Assembly (NCBI GenBank): GCA_013813075.1
Contig: JACCSI010000608.1
Location: 1-8,384, forward strand
Direction: 5' to 3'
Source of the DNA: Acidobacteriota bacterium
GTDB lineage: Bacteria > Acidobacteriota > Vicinamibacteria > Vicinamibacterales > UBA2999
Length of the DNA stretch: 8,384 bases
Numbering within the stretch: the first letter of the stretch is position 1; each line of letters begins with the position of its first letter. Position numbers and translations under genes: made by a program. The notes beneath the pieces are model-generated. The model worked only from the letters and a program-made list of their open reading frames with translations. It was not told where the DNA came from and ran no database searches. Positions 1-4,945 of this stretch are shown piece after piece.

Positions 1-122
1 CTATTTCGCCGTCGTAGTTTTCCGGGTCGGGTCATCGGAACGGAGGGCCTCATTTCACGCGTGGCGGATTAGAGGGGCAGGTCAACTGCCCTCTGGAAGG
101 AGCCGTTGCGGCAGGCTCAACG

Positions 123-290
123 ATGACGCTGCGCGAGACCGGTCCTCGCAACTTCGAGTATCAGCACAAGACTCTGCGGAAGGTGAACTACAGCAGTCGT
201 TTCAGCGTATCCGACGACGGTAAGACGCTGACCGAAGACGAGACCAGCGCCACTGGCGAAAAGCGGGTCATCGTCTACGAACGGCAGTAA
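123..290 (+). CDS. C-terminal fragment of small unnamed 'DGKTLT ... VYERQ' protein
   Basis: A short reading frame of 55 codons ends at the TAA at 288-290; ATG 123 is the only ATG, GTG or TTG in this frame after the stop at 15-17. The protein has the pattern GPRNFEY ... SVSDDGKTLT ... VIVYERQ. This resembles the C-terminus of small, usually secreted proteins of unknown function that are common in Acidobacteriota, in which 'SxDGKTxT' and a terminal 'VYERQ/VYEKQ' recur. That comparison is from memory of the family, not a search. Similarity seems to start upstream of the ATG: residues read from about position 80 (GQVNCPLEG) fit the family's 'GKDYPLEG' segment, so the ATG is probably not the true start. 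The piece is most likely the end of a gene that begins before the window and is frameshifted, or a decayed remnant. No signal peptide or Shine-Dalgarno is visible. Function is unknown. Confidence 0.45.
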   Translation: MTLRETGPRNFEYQHKTLRKVNYSSRFSVSDDGKTLTEDETSATGEKRVIVYERQ

Positions 291-346
291 ACCCGCGGCA
301 CCTGGGCGCCGTAGCCCTTGCGCGCGGTGCGAGCAGCCTGTCGGTC

Positions 347-1423
347 ATGACATTCAGCGAAGCCCAAAAGGCCATTTACATCGACTTCGAGTGCAGCGCG
401 AAGGAGATCAAACGTCCCGCCATTCTCGGTGTGCTGCGTCCGAACCGCACCGTGACGCACTACGTCATCGATCCGGATCTCGCCGACGCGGCGCGAGCAC
501 ATCCTGACTGCCAGGCGGCAACGCTGAGCGACGTGCTGACGCAGCTTGCTGACGAATGCCGGAAAGATGAGACGCGCCTGGTGTCGTGGAGCCGCTTTGA
601 GATGGCCGTCATTCGCGCGGCGTCGCGGGTCGAGAATGCTGCAGCGGTGTTGGGCAAGGCGCACGTCAACGCGCTCGACGTCGTGCCGAAGTGGGCCGCC
701 ACCTATGGCGCCAAGACAGAAAAGAAAAAGTTCGAAGCGCGCAACCAGCTGCACCAGTTTTTCCCGATCGGCGGCTATCGGCCAGACTGGCGTTACGGTC
801 GGGCCGCGCCGGCTTCCTGGATCCGCCACGTGCGCGCACAGATGGCCGCGCGTGACGGACGTTATCACGTGAATCGTGAGACCAGACGCGACTGGCATCT
901 GCTGCTCACATACAACCGTCACGACTGCCTCGGAATGCGGCACCTGGTCTCCCGTGCCACTGCAGAGACCGAGAAGCGACGCGCGTATCTCGACGCCACT
1001 TATACGGTCCGCCATGCCGGACAGGTCGTCAGGTTCAAGATTGGCGCGCGCATGGTCGCACTTGATGCGCTGGTGGCGCGTCATGATGCGATGCGGTGGG
1101 CCCACATCACGGCATGGAACCCAGGGCTCGCGACGCTGTCAGCAACAGAAAATCGCCGGCGACTGAAAGCCCTCGATCACGTCGTGCGTGAACGAGGCTA
1201 CACGACGCTGCCAGGGGACGGCCAGGACGACAAGAAGCAGTGGCCCGCTGAGGAATCGCTGTTTGTCATCGGCATGGCCCAGGAGGAGGCGCGGGGTCTG
1301 GCGCGTGACTTCGGCCAATGGGCGATCGTCACGGGTCAGCGCGATCAAGCCGCACGCCTGGTGTGGTGCCTGAATCAGGGCGCCGACCCACTCGCGGTCG
1401 GACCCACGAACGCGCCGCTTTGA
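347..1423 (+). CDS. RNase H-like (DEDDy-type) exonuclease domain fused to DUF3293
   Basis: The protein has 358 residues in two parts. Residues about 8-205 look like the predicted RNase H-like/YprB-type 3'-5' exonuclease fold. A strand with D13-x-E15 (YIDFE) forms motif I, S80-x-x-x-F-E85 fits the motif II position with Glu in place of Asp, D111 lies in the next strand, and Y189-x-x-x-D193 (YNRHD) is a typical DEDDy motif III. These acidic residues would bind two metal ions for nucleic-acid hydrolysis; the substrate is unknown. Residues about 213-345 match DUF3293: the hallmark TAWNP (255-259), E268-N269, W299 followed by EES, and FGQWAI (322-327). DUF3293 normally occurs as a small stand-alone protein of unknown function. 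Its N-terminal part (AYLDATYTV) is retained, so this is a full-domain fusion. No signal peptide is seen; cytoplasmic location is expected. ATG 347 lacks a clear Shine-Dalgarno, but residues from about 8 onward fit the domain. The gene converges on 1434-1655. Confidence 0.85.
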   Translation: MTFSEAQKAIYIDFECSAKEIKRPAILGVLRPNRTVTHYVIDPDLADAARAHPDCQAATLSDVLTQLADECRKDETRLVSWSRFEMAVIRAASRVENAAAVLGKAHVNALDVVPKWAATYGAKTEKKKFEARNQLHQFFPIGGYRPDWRYGRAAPASWIRHVRAQMAARDGRYHVNRETRRDWHLLLTYNRHDCLGMRHLVSRATAETEKRRAYLDATYTVRHAGQVVRFKIGARMVALDALVARHDAMRWAHITAWNPGLATLSATENRRRLKALDHVVRERGYTTLPGDGQDDKKQWPAEESLFVIGMAQEEARGLARDFGQWAIVTGQRDQAARLVWCLNQGADPLAVGPTNAPL

Positions 1424-1433
1424 ACTGAGACGC

Positions 1434-1655
1434 TCAGCCTTCGACGTCGTCCAGAATCATCGCGCACTGCGCCGCGCTGGGCGTCCAGGTGTCGCCGCAC
1501 CACAAACATTCGAAGGTCAGTGACTGCGCGCGCAGACCGTTCTGCCATTCGACAGACGTCCGCGCCTGGATCGTGGGATGGCCGGCCGGACACATTGTGT
1601 GCAACCGCAGCCGGCCCGACTCGTCTTCCGTTTGCTCGAACAGATCGTCGTCCAT
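1434..1655 (-). CDS. Small zinc-ribbon-like protein, function unknown
   Basis: This gene encodes 73 residues with no family I can name. It has an acidic N-terminus (MDDDLFEQTEDE), then C22-P-A-G-H26, and later C50-L-W-C53 followed by GDTW, plus a further Cys at 64. Two such pairs about 24 residues apart are what a small zinc ribbon needs, so metal binding is likely by inference. The frame is supported by codon choice: third positions are mostly G or C, including GAC-GAC, CTG, GCG and GGC runs, while the other frames in this interval show no domain pattern. The start has no well-placed Shine-Dalgarno; the nearest AAGG is roughly 20 bases upstream. It lies 101 bases downstream of the membrane-protein gene on the same strand and may be co-transcribed. 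It converges with the nuclease-DUF3293 gene, with only ten bases between the two stop codons. Confidence 0.65.
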   Translation of the reverse strand: MDDDLFEQTEDESGRLRLHTMCPAGHPTIQARTSVEWQNGLRAQSLTFECLWCGDTWTPSAAQCAMILDDVEG

Positions 1656-1756
1656 CTTCGCGCCCGTTCAGTTTCCTTCGTTCACGTCGCCGATTCGTAA
1701 CAGTCGCACGGATGCCGGCCGGCGGCTGGCAGGCACCGTAACCGGCTCGAGGCGGA

Positions 1757-3706
1757 TCACTCGGGCAGCCACCGCCATTGATGCAACCGCACCGAGAGCG
1801 GCCGCCGATCGCCTGCCGCGAGCACGCCGCCTGGCGCCGCCGCCTGGTCTGCCGTCAAGGCCAGTTGCGAAGTGCCTGGCGGTAGGCGGAGTGGTCCGAC
1901 GCGGTGCCATTGTCGGCGGGCGTCAACTTCGATCGTCAAGTCTGGGTGACCTGGGGCCGCAATCCTGAGGCGACGCATCCCGTCGAATGCGTCGAGCTCC
2001 ATTTCAAGCGTTCCGCCAGCTGCAGTCGCGGTCCTGTTCGCCAGGGTGATCGACGCGTGTTGTGGCATCCAGCGCCACGACGCGGCGCCTTGAATCTCGC
2101 GCGCGTAAAAGCCCGGGAGTTCGACGATGTACACCGATGGGGGCTGGGCGATCACTGCGAACGTTGTGGCATCCGCGTGATCCTGTAGAACGCGGGTCCC
2201 CTCAACGACACCACCGGCACGAATCCACATCCCGGCGCTGGAGGCATCCGCGACGAGCACGGTAAAGCCGAACAGGGCAAGCTTGGCGCCGAACTGCGGT
2301 TCACTGCAATCCTCAAACGGCCCAGCGGGGAACATTACCTCCGCGCGCATCAGCCAGCCCACACCGCCGGTCGTGCCTGGCGTCGGCGGTGTGCAATCGA
2401 ACATGCGCACATTCGTCAGACCGGCAAGCGCGCGATGCGCCGATGTCGGGAGCGTGTCTCGCGCTGCGTGTGCGGGAAAATATTCGAAGGCCGCCAATGC
2501 GACGAGCACTGTGGCCAACGTCGTGCTCGCGCGTGACCTGCGGGCCAACAGGATCGCGACGCCTGCGCCTGCCAGTGTGGTGACCATGAGGCTCACGACG
2601 ACGCCAAATCGCGCATAGGCGCGAAACATCGGCGCCAGGTGGAAGAGCAGTGCCGAGGGCATCGGGATCTGCAACGAACCGATGGTCGCCGTCGGCGGCA
2701 GCGAGCAGAGCAGCGCGACCGCCGCCGTGAGACACAGCGCCACTCTCGGAACCTCACGCCCGACACCACCGGTTGGACGGCTCAACATCCCAATCGCCGC
2801 CAGCGCGATAACTGATGCGCCGAGAGACACCTGCTGTTCCAGTAGTCCCTCACCAACACCGGCCGAACGCCAGTAGTCCAACGAAACGCTCCCCAGCCAT
2901 GGATGCGCGGCGGGCGGGAGCAGATAGCTCCACCATCGGGCACTATGCGGCTCGACCGCGCCGGCTGGAAATGCAAAGGCTTCGGGATTGCGCAACACTT
3001 CAGGTGACCACCATGCCGTCACCGCGAAGGCGACAGCAGCGGCGCCCGCAAATGCGGCTGCGCACCACGCAAAGGCAGCCGGCCGTGAGCTGCGCGGCCG
3101 CGCCTGCGCGAACGCCAGCGCTGCGACGGGTGCCACCACCGCCGTCACGAACCCGAGATAGAGACTCGCCGCCGCCACCAACAGCAAGGCGAGACCGGTA
3201 ACTGTCGCGCGCGTCGGCCCTGGTGCGTCGAGCGCACGCCACAACAGCAGAAAAAAGAGCGGAATCCACTGGATCTGCGCGATGTGCACGTGATACGCCG
3301 CCTGCGCCACATGAAATGGCGCCTGGGCAAACAGCATTGCCGCCACCGCGGCGCCTGCGCTTGATCCGATCACGTGATGGGCGTGCAGGTAGGCCAGCAC
3401 CGCTGTCAACACAAATGACGCGAGAATCAGCGTGTTGTACGCCGTGACGCCGCCGGCAGCCTTCGCCAGCAGGATGCCAGGGCCATCGGTCGCAGGCTGA
3501 AAGTACGGCCGCGGTACGGTGCCGGCCTCGTACTGCTCCATCACGGTGAACGGATCGTGATGGCGGCCGACGAGCTCCGGACCGAAGACGTACGCCGCCG
3601 GCTCTCGCCACACCGGAAAGGCGACAGCGATCGTCCACAGGGTCGAGAACAGCGTCACGAGCGCGAGGCCGCGCCACTTGAAGCGATGTCCGGGCGGGTC
3701 GCTCAC
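1757..3706 (-). CDS. Polytopic GT-C-like membrane glycosyltransferase, specificity unknown
   Basis: The 649-residue protein has about ten to eleven hydrophobic helices between residues 14 and 411, then a soluble tail of about 240 residues. After the first helix, a loop carries G47-R-H-H-D51-P, the place where GT-C glycosyltransferases keep a catalytic acidic residue. Further segments (APFHVAQAAYHVHIAQIQWIPL at about 129-150, and P..ALLFHLAPMFRAYARFGVVV at about 350-371) are typical of uncharacterised large GT-C-like proteins. The tail is predicted to be extracytoplasmic and rich in strands; it contains GFY and WRW (532-546), N-x-T near 557, an LPPGTSQL turn and a final DRRPLSVRL, and has two Cys (438, 467) that could pair. 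Such enzymes transfer sugars from lipid-phosphate carriers onto glycans or lipids at the membrane; no substrate can be read here. The start is GTG 3706 without a Shine-Dalgarno, with a -10-like TAAAAT just upstream. It is divergent from hemH. Confidence 0.75.
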   Translation of the reverse strand: MSDPPGHRFKWRGLALVTLFSTLWTIAVAFPVWREPAAYVFGPELVGRHHDPFTVMEQYEAGTVPRPYFQPATDGPGILLAKAAGGVTAYNTLILASFVLTAVLAYLHAHHVIGSSAGAAVAAMLFAQAPFHVAQAAYHVHIAQIQWIPLFFLLLWRALDAPGPTRATVTGLALLLVAAASLYLGFVTAVVAPVAALAFAQARPRSSRPAAFAWCAAAFAGAAAVAFAVTAWWSPEVLRNPEAFAFPAGAVEPHSARWWSYLLPPAAHPWLGSVSLDYWRSAGVGEGLLEQQVSLGASVIALAAIGMLSRPTGGVGREVPRVALCLTAAVALLCSLPPTATIGSLQIPMPSALLFHLAPMFRAYARFGVVVSLMVTTLAGAGVAILLARRSRASTTLATVLVALAAFEYFPAHAARDTLPTSAHRALAGLTNVRMFDCTPPTPGTTGGVGWLMRAEVMFPAGPFEDCSEPQFGAKLALFGFTVLVADASSAGMWIRAGGVVEGTRVLQDHADATTFAVIAQPPSVYIVELPGFYAREIQGAASWRWMPQHASITLANRTATAAGGTLEMELDAFDGMRRLRIAAPGHPDLTIEVDARRQWHRVGPLRLPPGTSQLALTADQAAAPGGVLAAGDRRPLSVRLHQWRWLPE

Positions 3707-3718
3707 AGCGGGAGGGCA

Positions 3719-3726
3719 ATTTTATC
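3719..3726 (-). promoter_or_regulatory. Candidate -10 element for the membrane-protein gene
   Basis: On the minus strand GATAAAAT reads from 3726 to 3719, ending 12 bases before the GTG start at 3706. Transcription would begin about 6-8 bases further on, giving almost no leader, which fits the absence of a Shine-Dalgarno. No TTGACA-like -35 is present at the usual spacing. Confidence 0.4.
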
Positions 3727-3796
3727 ATGCGCTCCACATCGGCTCGTGCACTCTACGTGGGCAATGACCGACAGCGGCCGCGCGGTTCGCCTGGGC

Positions 3797-3802
3797 GATA
3801 AT
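3797..3802 (+). promoter_or_regulatory. Candidate -10 element for hemH
   Basis: GATAAT, one base from the TATAAT consensus, lies 15 bases before the hemH ATG at 3818. A start about 7 bases downstream would leave a leader of roughly 8-10 bases, too short for a standard ribosome binding site. No convincing -35 box is seen at 16-18 bases spacing. It mirrors the element serving the divergent gene about 75 bases away. Confidence 0.4.
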
Positions 3803-3817
3803 CGTACGCGGTAGGTG

Positions 3818-4795
3818 ATGACGAGGTTTGACGCGGTTCTCCTGATTTCCTTCGGCGGCCCCCAGGGCATGGCCGATATTCGTCCCTTCCTGGCCAACGT
3901 TCTTCGCGGGCGTAATGTGCCGGCGTCACGTATTGACGACGTCGCGCATCACTACGAGCTGTTTGGTGGCGTCTCGCCCATCACGGAACTCACGCGGAAG
4001 CAGGCTGCCGGCTTGCAGCCGCGGCTGGCGGCGGCCGGTACGCCGCTGCCGGTGTATGTGGGCATGCGCAATTGGCATCCCTTTCTTGGGGACACACTGA
4101 AGGAGATGTCGCGCGCCGGCGTGCGTCGCGTGCTCGGCTTCGTCATGGCCGCGCAATCGAGTTACTCCAGCTGCCAGCAATATAAGGAGAACGTGCAGGA
4201 TGCGCGTCAGGCGGTGCGCGACGCCGGCCTGGCAGACCTGGAGGTGACTTACGTGCAAGGGTGGCACACGCACGAGGGCTTCATTTCCGCCAATGGCGCC
4301 CATGTTCGAGAGGCGATCGCGAAGCTGCCGCCGCAATTGCAGGCGCGCGCGCGCGTGGTGTTCACCGCGCACAGCATTCCGACGCGGATGGCGGATCAAT
4401 CGAAGTATCGCGAACAGCTGCTGGAGTCGGCGCGTGAAGTGGCGCGCCTCTCGGACGTCAGCGACTGGGCGCTCGTCTATCAAAGTCGCAGCGGGCGACC
4501 GCAGGACCCGTGGCTGGAGCCCGACGTCTGCGACTACCTGCGCGCGTCGCGCGCAGAGGGACTCGAGGCCGCGGTGTTGTGTCCGATCGGGTTCGTGTGC
4601 GACCACATCGAAGTGCTGTACGACCTGGATCGTGAGGCCGCCGACGTCGCGCGCGACATTGGCCTGGGGTTGACACGCGCAGATGCCGCCAACGACGACC
4701 CCCGGTTCCTCGACATGATGGCAGACATGGTCCTCTCTACCGTCCGCCGTTATTCCACCGGGCGGCCGTTGCCCATCATCCGTCCACAGACCTAG
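3818..4795 (+). CDS. hemH: Ferrochelatase, actinobacterial-type (probable coproporphyrin ferrochelatase)
   Basis: This 325-residue protein inserts Fe2+ into a porphyrin at the end of heme synthesis. Family motifs are clear: ISFGGP (10-15), HHYELFGGVSPI (44-55), MRNWHPF (83-89), SSYSSCQQY (114-122), TAHSIP (183-188) with the catalytic His at 185, YQSRSGRPQDPWLEPDV (221-237), and GFVCDHIEVLYDLD (258-271) with the conserved Glu at 265. The N-terminal 'FGGP ... LRGRNVP' and 'SSYSSCQQY' stretches resemble actinobacterial enzymes, which use coproporphyrin III, more than the 'NLGTP' proteobacterial type; use of the coproporphyrin route is therefore an inference. The cluster of C-terminal cysteines that binds a 2Fe-2S centre in mycobacterial enzymes is absent, as the protein ends RPQT with no Cys after 261. 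No membrane helix is seen. ATG 3818 is preferred; an in-frame GTG lies directly before it at 3815. It is divergent from the membrane-protein gene. Confidence 0.95.
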   Translation: MTRFDAVLLISFGGPQGMADIRPFLANVLRGRNVPASRIDDVAHHYELFGGVSPITELTRKQAAGLQPRLAAAGTPLPVYVGMRNWHPFLGDTLKEMSRAGVRRVLGFVMAAQSSYSSCQQYKENVQDARQAVRDAGLADLEVTYVQGWHTHEGFISANGAHVREAIAKLPPQLQARARVVFTAHSIPTRMADQSKYREQLLESAREVARLSDVSDWALVYQSRSGRPQDPWLEPDVCDYLRASRAEGLEAAVLCPIGFVCDHIEVLYDLDREAADVARDIGLGLTRADAANDDPRFLDMMADMVLSTVRRYSTGRPLPIIRPQT

Positions 4796-4830
4796 TCTCC
4801 ACAAAAGCGACCGACCCCATTAAGCACTGA

Positions 4831-4850
4831 CATCGCGGCATGCCGAGATG
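4831..4850. promoter_or_regulatory. 20-base near-perfect palindrome, candidate operator
   Basis: The arms CATCGCGGCA and TGCCGAGATG are reverse complements except for one base pair (9 of 10), with no spacer between them. The site lies 36 bases after the hemH stop and upstream of every candidate start of the sensor kinase. Such symmetry suits a dimeric DNA-binding regulator. No T-run follows, so it does not look like an intrinsic terminator. The binding protein is unknown. Confidence 0.35.
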
Positions 4851-4933
4851 CGGGCCAGCGAGGGTCCATCAAGTTGGCAGGAGTCAGATCATCGTGGCGA
4901 AGGTCTGCGTATGCCGGTGAAGGTATCCGGGAC

Positions 4934-4937
4934 GGAG
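4934..4937 (+). promoter_or_regulatory. Ribosome binding site supporting the GTG start at 4946
   Basis: GGAG stands 8 bases before GTG 4946 in the sensor-kinase frame. Competing signals exist: GAGG at 4860-4863 before TTG 4874 in the same frame, and AAGG at 4900-4903 before ATG 4911 in a different frame. The choice of start is therefore not settled. Confidence 0.35.
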
Positions 4938-4945
4938 TCAGTGAA

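Noticed and set aside
275..1105. Long open frame of 276 codons on the minus strand opposite the nuclease-DUF3293 gene
   Set aside because: It lies antisense to a gene with two recognisable domains, shows no motif or membrane pattern, and long antisense frames are expected in DNA with strong G/C third-position bias.
1425..1437. Hairpin CTGAG-ACG-CTCAG between the convergent genes as a bidirectional terminator
   Set aside because: The stem is only five base pairs with a three-base loop and no T-run on either strand; it is too weak to call.
1489..1968. Plus-strand frame of 159 codons across the zinc-ribbon gene and the end of the membrane-protein gene
   Set aside because: It spans the opposite strand of two better-supported genes, has low-complexity Ser/Arg/Pro content and no motif.
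3000..3737. Minus-strand frame beginning ATG 3737 overlapping the membrane-protein gene
   Set aside because: It is in another frame of the same strand, Arg-rich and lacking hydrophobic helices, whereas the GTG 3706 frame gives a coherent polytopic protein.
3926..4804. Open frame of 292 codons antisense to hemH
   Set aside because: It mirrors the ferrochelatase gene, is His/Arg-rich without any domain signature, and has no ribosome binding site that stands out.
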